Shown here: in pieces, positions 1 to 8,354 of the stretch | Layout: every line of letters begins with the position of its first letter | Position numbering within the stretch: position 1 is the first letter of the stretch | Source: Enterobacter hormaechei subsp. xiangfangensis | Lineage (GTDB): Bacteria; Pseudomonadota; Gammaproteobacteria; Enterobacterales; Enterobacteriaceae | Assembly: GCF_001729785.1 (NCBI RefSeq) | Contig: NZ_CP017183.1 | Span: forward strand, 1,984,001 to 2,048,000 | Direction: 5' to 3' | Length of the DNA stretch: 64,000 nt | Notes under the pieces: model-generated | The model's database searches: none | Seen by the model: the letters and a program-made list of their open reading frames with translations, nothing else | Told to the model about the DNA's origin: nothing | Translations under genes and position numbers: made by a program

Positions 1-1
1 C

Positions 2-1513
2 TCCGCGCAGGGGCAGACCACCGTACTGGAAAAAGAGGGCGTTTACGCCTCCCTGTTTGAAAAAATCAACCTGACCCCGGCCTCCAGCCTGGGTGATATC
101 AATGCGTTTCTGGATGACGCCGCGCTTTCTGACGCTCCGGCGGGTGAACGCCTGACGGCGGCGATGCAGGTGTTTATGGACTGCATCCGCAAATCCGGTC
201 AGCCGGTGGAGAAGCTAGACAAAACGCTGATTGACCACCATATCGCTGAGCTGGATTTCCAGATCAGCCGTCAGCTGGATGCCGTAATGCATCACCATGA
301 GTTCCAGAAGGTGGAGTCCCTGTGGCGCGGCCTGAAGCAGCTGGTGGACAGCACCGACTACCGCCAGAATGTGAAAACCGAAATTCTGGATGTGTCGAAA
401 GAAGATCTGCGTCAGGACTTTGAAGACGCGCCGGAACTTATTCAGAGCGGCCTCTACTGGCACACCTATACCGCCGAATACGACACCCCGGGCGGCGAGC
501 CGATTGGTTCCGTGATTTCATCCTATGAATTTGACGCCAGCCCGCAGGATGTGGCGCTGCTGCGCAACATCTCTAAAGTATCAGCTGCCGCACATATGCC
601 GTTTATTGGCTCTGTCGGTCCGAAATTCTTCCTGAAAGACTTGATGGAAGAGGTCGCTGCAATTAAGGATATCGGCAACTACTTCGACCGCGCCGAGTAC
701 ATCAAGTGGAAATCTTTCCGCGACACCGACGACGCCCGCTACATCGGCCTCGTGATGCCGCGCGTGCTGGGGCGTCTGCCGTATGGCCCGGACACCGTAC
801 CTGTACGCAGCTTTAACTACGTTGAGCAGGTGAAAGGCCCGGATCACGAGAAATACCTGTGGACCAGCGCGTCGTTCTCCTTCGCGTCAAACATGGTGAA
901 GAGCTTCATCAATAACGGCTGGTGCGTGCAGATCCGTGGCCCGCAGGCGGGCGGGGCGGTGAAAGATCTGCCTATTCATCTGTACGATCTGGGCACCGGC
1001 AACCAGGTGAAAATCCCGTCTGAGGTGATGATCCCGGAGACCCGCGAGTTTGAGTTTGCCAACCTCGGCTTTATTCCGCTCTCGTATTACAAAAACCGCG
1101 ACTATGCCTGCTTCTTCTCGGCGAACTCCGCGCAGAAACCGGCGTTGTACGACACCGCAGATGCCACGGCCAACAGCCGCATCAACGCCCGTCTGCCGTA
1201 CATCTTCCTGCTGTCGCGTATTGCGCACTACCTGAAGCTCATCCAGCGCGAGAACATCGGCACCACCAAGGACCGCCGTCTGCTGGAGCTGGAGCTGAAT
1301 ACCTGGGTGCGTAGTCTGGTGACGGAAATGACCGATCCGGGCGATGAGTTGCAGGCTTCTCATCCGCTGCGTGACGCGAAGGTGGTGGTGGAAGATATCG
1401 AAGACAACCCGGGTTTCTTCCGCGTGAAGCTGTTTGCGGTGCCGCACTTCCAGGTGGAAGGCATGGATGTGAACCTGTCTCTGGTGAGCCAGATGCCGAA
1501 AGCGAAAGCGTAA
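2..1513 (+). CDS. tssC: TssC (VipB), T6SS contractile sheath large subunit, 5' end outside window
   Basis: The reading frame is open from the first base of the window, so the N-terminus lies upstream. About 504 codons are present out of the usual ~500-520. TssC pairs with TssB to build the cytoplasmic contractile sheath that propels the Hcp tube and VgrG spike. The C-terminal half has the family's ordered conserved segments and the typical end LFAVPHFQVEGMDVNLSL. It is followed after 13 bp by tssK, as in many Enterobacter T6SS loci (tssB-tssC-tssK-tssL). The gene itself looks intact, but the apparatus downstream is deleted, so the product probably has no working machine unless a second T6SS exists elsewhere. 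Confidence 0.95.
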   Translation, partial: SAQGQTTVLEKEGVYASLFEKINLTPASSLGDINAFLDDAALSDAPAGERLTAAMQVFMDCIRKSGQPVEKLDKTLIDHHIAELDFQISRQLDAVMHHHEFQKVESLWRGLKQLVDSTDYRQNVKTEILDVSKEDLRQDFEDAPELIQSGLYWHTYTAEYDTPGGEPIGSVISSYEFDASPQDVALLRNISKVSAAAHMPFIGSVGPKFFLKDLMEEVAAIKDIGNYFDRAEYIKWKSFRDTDDARYIGLVMPRVLGRLPYGPDTVPVRSFNYVEQVKGPDHEKYLWTSASFSFASNMVKSFINNGWCVQIRGPQAGGAVKDLPIHLYDLGTGNQVKIPSEVMIPETREFEFANLGFIPLSYYKNRDYACFFSANSAQKPALYDTADATANSRINARLPYIFLLSRIAHYLKLIQRENIGTTKDRRLLELELNTWVRSLVTEMTDPGDELQASHPLRDAKVVVEDIEDNPGFFRVKLFAVPHFQVEGMDVNLSLVSQMPKAKA

Positions 1514-1526
1514 GGCGGTAGCAGGG

Positions 1527-2393
1527 ATGAAAATTTATCGTCCGTTATGGGAAGACGGGGCCTTCCTGGCCCCGCAGCAGTTCCAGCAGCAGGCCCGCTG
1601 GGATGCACATGTGGCCGACACCGTGGCCCGGATGGCGCTGGCGCACCCGTGGGGTGTGCTGTGTGCGGAGTTCGACGAAGGCGCGCTGGCCCTTTCACGG
1701 CTGAATGCCACCCGGCTTTGCGTACGCTTTGCGGATGGTACGCTGGTGGACACAGATCTGGCGGATAACCTGCCGCCGGTCGCTGATTTATCAGCGGTGG
1801 GGAGTGATGCAGTTGAAGTGCTGCTGTGTCTGCCACTCCTCAGCGCCAACGGCGGTAATCTGGATGACGGGCAGGACAGTGCCCGTCCGCGCCGCTGGCA
1901 GTCTGAACGGGTGACGGTGCAGGAACTGGCCGGGCATGAGCGCAGTGAACTGACGGTACTTCGTCATGCCCTGACGCTGCGGCTGTCGACTCAGGAAAAC
2001 AGCGCCTGGCTTACCTGCCCGGTGGCGAGACTGATGCGAAACGCGCAGGGGCAGTGGGTACTGGAGCGGAGCTTTATTCCGCCGCTGCTCTCTTTATCTG
2101 CCAGCCCGCTACTGCTCAGCGAACTGAGTGATTTGCTGCACCGCCTTGCGGCCCGGCGTAAGCGCCTGATGGCAATGCGCCGTGAAAGCAACGAGCGGAT
2201 GGCGGACTTCGCGGTGGCCGATGTATCGCTGTTCTGGTTGCTGAACGCCCTCAACAGCGTTGAGCCGGTACTGACGGAGCTGCACCAGGCGCCGTCCCGC
2301 CATCCGGAACTGCTGTACCGCGAGCTGGCCCGCCTTGCCGGCAGCCTGCTGACCTTTTCGCTTGAACATGATGTGGACGCCATTCCCCCCTAA
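1527..2393 (+). pseudogene. tssK: TssK (VasE/ImpJ) T6SS baseplate protein, C-terminally truncated
   Basis: The 288-residue product starts with the TssK signature (MKIYRPLWEDGAFLAPQQF) and follows the family to SLEHDVDAIP, then stops. Full TssK proteins are about 445 residues. The missing part is the C-terminal domain that docks on the TssJLM membrane complex. The stop codon at 2391-2393 arises because the sequence runs into the 3' end of tssH in another frame. The start is a normal ATG after AGCAGGG. Without its docking domain the protein cannot be expected to link baseplate and membrane complex. Confidence 0.9.
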
Positions 2394-2637
2394 ACGTCTG
2401 CATCGTCATTACGGCCTGACCACGCACATTGATGAGAACCTGTATGACGCGCTGACGGCGGCCTGCCTGCTGCCGGACACCGGGGCGCGCAATATCGACA
2501 GCCTGCTGAACCAGCAGATTCTGCCGGTGCTGAGCCAGCAGTTGCTGACCCATATGGCAGCGGGGCAGAAACCACATACCCTGACGCTCGGCTGGAGTGA
2601 TGAAGAGGGGATTGGGCTGGAGTGTAAACATGACTGA
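2392..2637 (+). pseudogene. tssH: 3' remnant of tssH (ClpV) T6SS AAA+ ATPase
   Basis: About 81 codons read KRLHRHYGL, then SGAR-like TGARNIDSLLNQQILPVLSQQLL, which matches the extreme C-terminal D2 small domain of ClpV, the ATPase that disassembles the contracted sheath. The roughly 800 upstream residues with both Walker sites are absent. The fragment begins exactly where TssK ends, so a deletion fused the two genes and removed what normally lies between them (tssL, an OmpA-like gene, hcp). There is no start codon of its own within the homologous part. The stop overlaps the start of the following gene. Confidence 0.85.
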
Positions 2638-3184
2638 AGAAACTCAGGATCCGTCAAGAATTAAAGAAGGTGGTCTCAGGCTACTTACGACGGGTGAGAT
2701 ACAGCTGGCACACTCAGTTTTTTTATCCACTATTGATTATTCGAAAGTATGGATTCACAGGGAAAGTTACCTTCCTTTCAATTTACAGGATAAGAATACG
2801 GCGATGACACCGGACGGGGAGATCTATTTTCGCGATCAATACTGCGATGATTATTCCCAGACGACAGACGATCTTCAACATATGTTCATCCATGAAATGG
2901 GGCATGTCTGGCAACGTGAAAAAGGGATGAATGTAATCTTCAGAGGATTGGTTAGCTGGATGGTGAGCTATCACTATATACTTGATGGTCGTCTCTTAAG
3001 TGAATATTCGATGGAGCAACAGGCGCAGATTATTGCAGATAATTTTACGTTGCAAACGCAGGGATATAATATATGGCATCGATTATGGGGCAGTAAATAT
3101 CCAACTATTACTCTGGATGGTGATACTACTGAATCAGTAATACGTGAACAATACAAAATTGCGTTGCGAGGGTTCCCATGGTAA
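2630..3184 (+). CDS. Putative T6SS-associated zinc metalloprotease-like effector (Vgr-related family)
   Basis: The 184-residue protein contains HEMGHVWQ near residue 90, an HExxH zinc-protease motif, followed by a helical part with EYSMEQQAQIIADNF. The layout resembles small 'Vgr-related' proteins found next to T6SS vgrG genes. The ATG at 2630 overlaps the tssH remnant's stop by 8 bp, and the gene is followed, with a 7-bp overlap, by a lipoprotein gene, the usual effector then immunity order. Base composition is clearly more AT-rich than the flanking tss genes, which suggests acquisition. No signal peptide is visible, consistent with delivery by a secretion machine. Activity and target are inferred only from the motif and context. 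Confidence 0.65.
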   Translation: MTEETQDPSRIKEGGLRLLTTGEIQLAHSVFLSTIDYSKVWIHRESYLPFNLQDKNTAMTPDGEIYFRDQYCDDYSQTTDDLQHMFIHEMGHVWQREKGMNVIFRGLVSWMVSYHYILDGRLLSEYSMEQQAQIIADNFTLQTQGYNIWHRLWGSKYPTITLDGDTTESVIREQYKIALRGFPW

Positions 3185-3642
3185 AAGTGTTTGGTTTTGG
3201 TAAGTGTTGGCCTGTTGTTTTTTCTGGTTTGTGTCTGGTGATTTTAACCGGATGCCCGGGCCCGGGAGATAGGTTTATCCCCCATGAAACCACTTCTGTT
3301 AGTAAACAGGGAAAAAACGTATGTTTTAACATTACAGATGCTCAGGGTTATCAACCTGCTGACATAGGAATAAATCCGCGCGGAACTCCCTTGAAGGAAA
3401 AGGACTTTAATTTTTCCCCTGAACTTACGATCGTTGATGGAAAATTATGTATTCCTCCTTCTTTTTATCACTTCCCTGATAATGGGAGGTTTATTGTTGA
3501 ATATATATTAATTTCAAAGAAACATGATGAGCCACGAAAATTTGTTGTCGGCGTGGGGATAAATCATGGGGTGGTTTACAATTTTCCGTTGACCGATCGT
3601 GAAATTGCAAGGCCGTATGGTTCAATTAAAGTTTCTGAATAG
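3178..3642 (+). CDS. Periplasmic lipoprotein, putative immunity protein
   Basis: The 154-residue product begins with a short basic stretch, a hydrophobic segment and a lipobox ending LTGCPG, so the mature protein should be acylated at Cys26. The remainder is a compact, beta-rich domain with two further cysteines (KNVCF, GKLCIP) that could form a disulfide. The start overlaps the preceding HExxH gene by 7 bp, implying translational coupling. A small lipoprotein directly behind a candidate T6SS effector is the standard arrangement for a periplasmic immunity protein. That role is inferred; no catalytic motif is seen. The region is AT-rich like its partner. Confidence 0.6.
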   Translation: MVKVFGFGKCWPVVFSGLCLVILTGCPGPGDRFIPHETTSVSKQGKNVCFNITDAQGYQPADIGINPRGTPLKEKDFNFSPELTIVDGKLCIPPSFYHFPDNGRFIVEYILISKKHDEPRKFVVGVGINHGVVYNFPLTDREIARPYGSIKVSE

Positions 3643-3996
3643 TGCTCCGGTTTAACGTCATGAAGCTTTTTATCTTTTTAGCTTTAGTGGTGGCGTGAGT
3701 ACTGTTTCTTCCGGATCGCGAGGATGCATATTGCAGAGTTTCGCCTGCGAAAATAACCACTTCATGAAAATTGGGCGAGCAGGCAACATGAACGACCAGA
3801 TATTTATTTTACCCTGGTCAGAAAAGATACATTAAAGAGTTACTTTTCAATGAGTTATTGTAGAGCTTGTGCTGTAGCGGGTACTGAAATATTAATAATT
3901 GATTTCTTCGCCATGAGTCATTGCATTTTATCTGGCGAAAAGGTCAATGGCTGAGGGGATACCCTGAGTATGATGACGTCAATCATGGATACAGAT
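3643..3996. other. AT-rich gap after the effector/lipoprotein pair
   Basis: No convincing gene is present. There are short open stretches, the longest starting with ATG at 3850 and giving a 34-residue Cys-containing peptide (MSYCRACAVAGTE...) that ends at 3954; it lacks a good ribosome binding site. The stretch may be decayed cargo of the T6SS-linked region. Confidence 0.4.
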
Positions 3997-4392
3997 ATGA
4001 AAATGAGAATTCTCCTTCTTACGGTCAGTGTACTTTTTAACATGCAGGCTGGTGCCGCCCGTGGAAGACAGCCCTGCTCTGGCTCAAAAGGTGGCATAGC
4101 ACACTGTACATCGGATGGTCGTTTTGTCTGCAATGACGGAAGTCTGAGCCAGTCGAAGCGATTCTGTTCAGGTTATGGTGCCTCCGAACTGCCCCGGCAG
4201 GTAAAACCCTCCCCCTCCGCCAGGAAAGCGCAGACGAAAAAGAGAATAGCCGTGAAAGGCCAGGAGCAGCGTGTTGTAGAAAACAATGCGCAGTTCGATA
4301 CACAACCGCGGCAACCTACATGCGCCCCTCTCTATATGGCCAACAAGCCCGGATTCACCCATTTACCCATTTGTTCAGGTAATCAGTATTAA
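3997..4392 (+). CDS. Small secreted Cys-rich protein, unknown function
   Basis: From the ATG at 3997 the product is 131 residues. It starts MKMRILLLTVSVLFNMQAGA, a likely signal peptide cleaved near AGA-ARG. The mature N-terminal part has an ordered cysteine pattern, C-x10-C-x7-C-x11-C within CSGSKGGIAHC...RFVCNDGS...RFC, suggesting two disulfides. The rest is basic and low in hydrophobics. Further ATGs lie upstream in frame (3970, 3973), but they would spoil the signal peptide. The family is not recognised with confidence. The place, beside T6SS remnants, would suit an orphan immunity or effector-accessory protein. Confidence 0.55.
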   Translation: MKMRILLLTVSVLFNMQAGAARGRQPCSGSKGGIAHCTSDGRFVCNDGSLSQSKRFCSGYGASELPRQVKPSPSARKAQTKKRIAVKGQEQRVVENNAQFDTQPRQPTCAPLYMANKPGFTHLPICSGNQY

Positions 4393-4591
4393 TCCGCCAG
4401 TGTAAATATTCTTTGTCTGTTATTCGAACTGATAAGACGCTTGCAGGTGGAAACCCACCTGAACGCGCTGGGCGACCTGTTACAGCGTCTGGCATTAAAG
4501 CACGCCGTTCGCACCTTCCGGATACGTGGCGAACTTACTGCATGGCTGGCGTTTAGGTTTTCTGCATGAGTGATAAAAGGGAGGGAAAATC

Positions 4592-4723
4592 ATGACCAGG
4601 GCTGAAGAGTTTTGTCGCTCCTGAAATGTGAACACTGGCAGATGGATGCGCACACATCGCTCAAAAATCGATCTTTTTCAGGCGGATACTGAGATCAGAA
4701 AAGCATATGACCTTGAACAGTAA
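4592..4723 (+). pseudogene. Small ORF interrupted by an in-frame TGA
   Basis: An ATG at 4592 sits behind a strong Shine-Dalgarno sequence (GGGAGGG). It reads MTRAEEFCRS, meets TGA at 4622-4624, and then stays open in the same frame for 32 more codons, ending ...RKAYDLEQ at a TAA. A 43-codon gene broken by one nonsense change is the simplest reading. A short leader peptide followed by a GTG-started peptide (4628) is the alternative. The family is not recognised. Confidence 0.35.
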
Positions 4724-4748
4724 CCACAGGGACTGAAGGGATATGCTA

Positions 4749-4949
4749 ATGAAGCGACAAGATATAAACGCATTAAAGAATTTTGATTTTCTGGCACGCA
4801 GTTTTGCCCGTATGTACGCCCTGGGCCAGCCAGTTGATATCGATGCCGTGACCGGCAATATGAGTAATAAACAGCAGGCATGGTTCCGGGAGCGATATGA
4901 CCACTACCGAAAGCAGGCTGAGCGGGCGAGAGTTATAGAACTGCGATGA
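4749..4949 (+). CDS. Small charged helical protein, unknown
   Basis: The 66-residue product ([19 protein letters not shown]...) looks all-helical and highly charged, with an aromatic-rich C-terminal helix ([16 protein letters not shown]). An alternative start two codons earlier (4743) is closer to the AAGGGA ribosome binding site. It is followed by a strong intrinsic terminator. The size and helical make-up would suit a small regulator, but no family was recognised and no function is assigned. Confidence 0.5.
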   Translation: MKRQDINALKNFDFLARSFARMYALGQPVDIDAVTGNMSNKQQAWFRERYDHYRKQAERARVIELR

Positions 4950-4958
4950 TGTAACGAA

Positions 4959-4987
4959 CAATGGGCTTAACGGCCCGTTGCTTTTTT
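4959..4987 (+). terminator. Intrinsic terminator after the small helical protein gene
   Basis: An 8-bp stem (CAATGGGC/GCCCGTTG) with a 6-nt loop is followed by CTTTTTT, ten bases after the upstream stop codon. Confidence 0.75.
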
Positions 4988-5019
4988 AGGTTCCAGCTAC
5001 ATTTTTGCAGGCTCCTGAG

Positions 5020-5047
5020 GTTGAAATATTTTGCGGTAACCACATAT
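5020..5047 (+). promoter_or_regulatory. Putative sigma-32 (heat shock) promoter of hsp20
   Basis: GTTGAAA at 5020-5026 and CCACATAT at 5040-5047, 13 bp apart, match the RpoH consensus (CTTGAAA, 11-16 bp, CCCCATNT) well. The site lies 75 bp upstream of a small heat-shock protein gene, which supports the call. Confidence 0.6.
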
Positions 5048-5121
5048 AGAAAGCGGGTAAGGAACACCTGCCCATAAGACATGAACTTTTTGAATATTCT
5101 TTTTTACTGTTCAGGAGGTAC

Positions 5122-5592
5122 ATGATGACTCTCAGAACCTTTCCCGTGTTGAACGATCTCTCCGACTCTCTGTTTGCGGACCGTTTTAACCGTATCGATC
5201 GCCTTTTTAGCCAGCTAACCGGCAGTACGCCGTTGCCCTCCACGCCTTCTTACAATATCCGGCGGCTGGGCGATAACCGCTATGAACTGACGCTCAGCGT
5301 GCCGGGCTGGAAAGAGAGCGAACTGGAAATTGAAACCGTTGGCGGTCAGCTGAATATCAGCGGTAAACGTGAAGAGGAGAAAACCGAAAACGGCGAAGAA
5401 GGGTGGATCCATCGGGGTATCAGCCGCAGCGACTTCCGGGCCAGCTATAGTCTGCCGGAGCATGTGAAAGTGACCGGCGCTTCGCTGGAAAACGGCTTAC
5501 TGGCAATTGAATTACACCAGGATATCCCGGAAGAAGAGAAACCGCAGCGCATCGCCATCAACAACAACCCGGCGATTGAACATAAGCCGTAA
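5122..5592 (+). CDS. Small heat shock protein, Hsp20/IbpA-like
   Basis: The 156-residue protein has a short N-terminal arm, a central alpha-crystallin domain (about 38-135, from YNIRRLGDNRYELTLSVPG to the conserved GLLAIEL strand) and a short charged tail. These ATP-independent chaperones hold unfolding proteins in large oligomers for DnaK/ClpB. It resembles IbpA, but its tail and place differ: ibpAB lies elsewhere in enterics, so this is probably an additional hsp20. Two adjacent ATGs (5122, 5125) follow AGGAGGT. A sigma-32-like promoter precedes it and an intrinsic terminator follows it, so it is likely monocistronic and heat-inducible. Confidence 0.85.
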   Translation: MMTLRTFPVLNDLSDSLFADRFNRIDRLFSQLTGSTPLPSTPSYNIRRLGDNRYELTLSVPGWKESELEIETVGGQLNISGKREEEKTENGEEGWIHRGISRSDFRASYSLPEHVKVTGASLENGLLAIELHQDIPEEEKPQRIAINNNPAIEHKP

Positions 5593-5613
5593 TCGTTGAC
5601 TGACGTTGTTTTC

Positions 5614-5638
5614 ACGCCCGGCAAACGCCGGGCGTTTT
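5614..5638 (+). terminator. Intrinsic terminator of hsp20
   Basis: A 9-bp GC-rich stem (ACGCCCGGC/GCCGGGCGT) with loop AAAC is followed by TTTT, 22 bp after the hsp20 stop. Confidence 0.8.
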
Positions 5639-5770
5639 GCTAACCTGATGGGGCTTATGCCATTCCGCTTTTCCCGGTACGCGCGGGCTGGAGGTCACTT
5701 TCGATGTGCTTAAAAGGTTTGCTGCCTCTGCATGAGGCTGAACGGGAATGAAATGTGAGAGAAAACAGAT

Positions 5771-5847
5771 TGGTGCGTCTGAATGGACTCGAACCATCGA
5801 CCCCCACCATGTCAAGGTGGTGCTCTAACCAACTGAGCTACAGACGC
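5771..5847 (-). tRNA. valW: tRNA-Val (anticodon GAC)
   Basis: The minus strand gives a 77-nt cloverleaf with encoded CCA: acceptor GCGTCTG, D arm with GGTTAGA, anticodon stem CCACC/GGTGG with loop TTGACAT (anticodon GAC), and T loop TTCGAGT. It is the downstream member of a tandem pair next to mdtK, as valV-valW in E. coli. The valW/valV labels follow that order. Confidence 0.93.
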
Positions 5848-5851
5848 AAGA

Positions 5852-5928
5852 TGGTGCGTTCAATTGGACTCGAACCAACGACCCCCACCATGTCAAGGTG
5901 GTGCTCTAACCAACTGAGCTATGAACGC
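5852..5928 (-). tRNA. valV: tRNA-Val (anticodon GAC)
   Basis: A second 77-nt tRNA, separated from its neighbour by 4 bp and identical in the anticodon arm. It differs in the acceptor stem (GCGTTCA) and the T stem. The minus-strand tandem suggests a common transcript running away from mdtK. Confidence 0.93.
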
Positions 5929-6081
5929 ATTGTGTTGTCGGTGACAACGGGGACGAATATTAGCGGCACAGCACCAAGGTGGCAAGAGGGAAAATGCATT
6001 TTTCTCTCTGATTTCACGCGATTGCTTCATTACCGCGCAAAGTGAAGAGAAAGTAGCCGCCAGCCGGCGGCTACAGGGTCA

Positions 6082-7455
6082 TCAACGTGCAGCGCGCTGC
6101 AAAATAACCGTAGAGGGCTGACGTTGCAGGAAACGCATGCGCAGCATCATCATAATGGCCGCAGACGTTAAGCCGATGATAAAGCCCATCCAGAATCCGG
6201 CTGGCCCCATGCGATCCACCACCAGATCCGTGAGCGCCAGAATGTACCCGCACGGCAGACCCAGCACCCAGTAAGCGATAAAGGTGATAAAGAAGATGGA
6301 ACGCGTATCTTTATACCCACGCAGCACGCCGCTGCCAATGACCTGGATGGAGTCAGAGATCTGATAAATGGCCGCCAGCAGCATCAGGTGCGAGGCCAGA
6401 GTCACTACCTCCGGGTTGTCGTTATAGAGCAGGGCAATTTGCTCACGCAACAGCACGGTAAAGAGGGCGGTACAGACCGCCATGCAGACGCCGACGCCCA
6501 GCCCGGTGCGGGCAGCCGTTTGCGCATCCAGCGTAGAACCTTGCCCCAGACGGAAGCCCACGCGAATCGTCACCGCAGCCGCCAGCGACATCGGCAGAAC
6601 AAACATCAAAGAGCTGAAGTTCAGCGCGATCTGGTGGCCTGCCACATCAATAATCCCTAACGGCGAGACCAGCAGGGCGACGACGGCAAACAGCGTCACT
6701 TCAAAGAACAGCGCCAGCGCAATGGGCAGACCCAGCTGTGTCAGGCGGGTCAACATCGACCAGTCAGGCGTGCTAAAGGTGGTGTCGTTGCGAATGTCGC
6801 GCATGGATCGCGCATGCTTAATGTAGGTGAGCATGCTTCCGAACATCACCCAGTACACCGCTGCCGTCGCCACGCCGCAGCCCACGCCGCCTAGTTCCGG
6901 CATGCCAAAATGACCGTAAATGAAGATATAGTTCACGGGAATGTTCACCAGCAAGCCGATAAAGCCCATCACCATGCCCGGCTTGGTTTTTGCCAGCCCT
7001 TCACACTGGTTACGTGCCACCTGGAAGAACAGATAGCCGGGCGCGCCCCAGAGCAGGGCGCGCAGATAACCGACCGCCTTATCCGCCAGCGCCGGGTCGA
7101 TATTATGCATGGCGCGAATAATATACCCGGCGTTCCACAGGACGATCATAATCAGGACGGAGACGAACCCGGCCAGCCAGAAGCCCTGGCGCACCTGATG
7201 GGCCACGCGGTCACGTCGACCGGAGCCGTTAAGCTGTGCGATGACGGGCGTTAGCGCCAGCAGCAGGCCGTGACCAAACAGAATGGCCGGGAGCCAGATT
7301 GAGGTTCCGATCGCCACGGCGGCCATATCGGTGGCGCTGTAACCACCGGCCATTACCGTATCCACAAATCCCATTGCGGTTTGGGCTACCTGCGCGACGA
7401 TCACCGGTATTGCCAGTGCCAATAACTGACGCGCTTCGATCATATACTTCTGCAC
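6082..7455 (-). CDS. mdtK: MdtK (NorM), MATE-family multidrug efflux pump
   Basis: At 457 residues this is exactly the usual MdtK length, with 12 hydrophobic segments in two six-helix halves. The start [19 protein letters not shown] and the early motif [13 protein letters not shown] are typical. MATE pumps export cationic drugs, fluoroquinolones and dyes from the inner membrane in exchange for Na+ or H+. It lies divergent from ribC with a 225-bp intergenic region, and upstream of valV-valW, as in E. coli. Confidence 0.96.
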   Translation of the reverse strand: MQKYMIEARQLLALAIPVIVAQVAQTAMGFVDTVMAGGYSATDMAAVAIGTSIWLPAILFGHGLLLALTPVIAQLNGSGRRDRVAHQVRQGFWLAGFVSVLIMIVLWNAGYIIRAMHNIDPALADKAVGYLRALLWGAPGYLFFQVARNQCEGLAKTKPGMVMGFIGLLVNIPVNYIFIYGHFGMPELGGVGCGVATAAVYWVMFGSMLTYIKHARSMRDIRNDTTFSTPDWSMLTRLTQLGLPIALALFFEVTLFAVVALLVSPLGIIDVAGHQIALNFSSLMFVLPMSLAAAVTIRVGFRLGQGSTLDAQTAARTGLGVGVCMAVCTALFTVLLREQIALLYNDNPEVVTLASHLMLLAAIYQISDSIQVIGSGVLRGYKDTRSIFFITFIAYWVLGLPCGYILALTDLVVDRMGPAGFWMGFIIGLTSAAIMMMLRMRFLQRQPSTVILQRAAR

Positions 7456-7680
7456 GTGAACACCTTTGTATTGTAGTTATTTGAGAGACTAAAAAGGCCG
7501 CCGTTACTGGCAGCAAGAAGAAAAAACAGAGGGATGCCAGCTATTGTAGCGGGGTTTAACTAATTATCTAGTGAAAAAATCGCCAGAAATTGCGCATCAC
7601 TGGCAACCTGTTTTTTCAACTGTTATTGTGGTGGGATTATACGGTGTCATCGCCGTTCGGAATGAACAGGAGCTGTAAGC

Positions 7681-8322
7681 ATGTTTACTGGTATTGTGCA
7701 GGGCACTGCCAAAGTGGTGTCCATTGATGAAAAACCGAATTTCCGCACTCACGTGGTTGAGCTGCCTGAATATATGCTCGACGGCATTGAAACCGGGGCG
7801 TCGATAGCGCATAACGGCTGCTGCCTGACGGTGACCGAAATTAACGGTAATCAGATTAGCTTTGATTTAATGAAAGAGACGCTGCGCATCACTAACCTGG
7901 GTGAGCTGGTGGTGGGAGATATCATCAACGTTGAACGCGCGGCGAAATTCAGCGATGAGATTGGTGGGCATCTGATGTCGGGCCATATTATGACCACCGC
8001 AGAAGTGGCGAAAATTGTGACCTCGGAAAATAACCGTCAAATCTGGTTCAAGGTGCAGGATCCGTCATTAATGAAATACATCCTTTATAAAGGATTTATT
8101 GGCATCGATGGGATTAGTCTGACCGTCGGTGAAGTGACGCCTACGCGTTTTTGCGTGCATTTAATTCCTGAAACGCTGCAACGTACTACGCTTGGCGCAA
8201 AAAAATTGGGGCAGCGCGTAAATATCGAAATTGATCCCCAGACCCAGGCGGTCGTGGATACCGTTGAGCGCGTGCTGGCGGCGAAAGAGGCGGCGATAAT
8301 AAAGACCGTGGAAGAAGAATAA
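7681..8322 (+). CDS. ribC: Riboflavin synthase alpha chain
   Basis: A 213-residue protein beginning MFTGIVQG, the invariant start that forms part of the active site. It consists of two homologous lumazine-binding barrels (about 1-97 and 98-195) and a C-terminal trimerisation helix. It dismutates two 6,7-dimethyl-8-ribityllumazine molecules to riboflavin and a pyrimidinedione, the last step of riboflavin synthesis. Some databases name it ribE. No FMN riboswitch is visible upstream; in enterics that element regulates ribB instead. It shares a bidirectional terminator with the convergent cfa. Confidence 0.96.
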   Translation: MFTGIVQGTAKVVSIDEKPNFRTHVVELPEYMLDGIETGASIAHNGCCLTVTEINGNQISFDLMKETLRITNLGELVVGDIINVERAAKFSDEIGGHLMSGHIMTTAEVAKIVTSENNRQIWFKVQDPSLMKYILYKGFIGIDGISLTVGEVTPTRFCVHLIPETLQRTTLGAKKLGQRVNIEIDPQTQAVVDTVERVLAAKEAAIIKTVEEE

Positions 8323-8324
8323 AA

Positions 8325-8354
8325 AATAACCCCGGGAAACCGGGGTTATTTTTT
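8325..8354. terminator. Bidirectional terminator between ribC and cfa
   Basis: AATAACCCCGG and CCGGGGTTATT form an 11-bp stem with loop GAAA, flanked by A-runs on the left and T-runs on the right, so it can stop both convergent transcripts. Confidence 0.85.

Noticed and set aside
4622..4624. TGA as selenocysteine codon
   Set aside because: No SECIS-like hairpin follows at the required distance and the protein resembles no selenoprotein.
7456..7680. FMN riboswitch upstream of riboflavin synthase
   Set aside because: No conserved RFN helices were seen; in enterics the RFN element controls ribB, not this gene.
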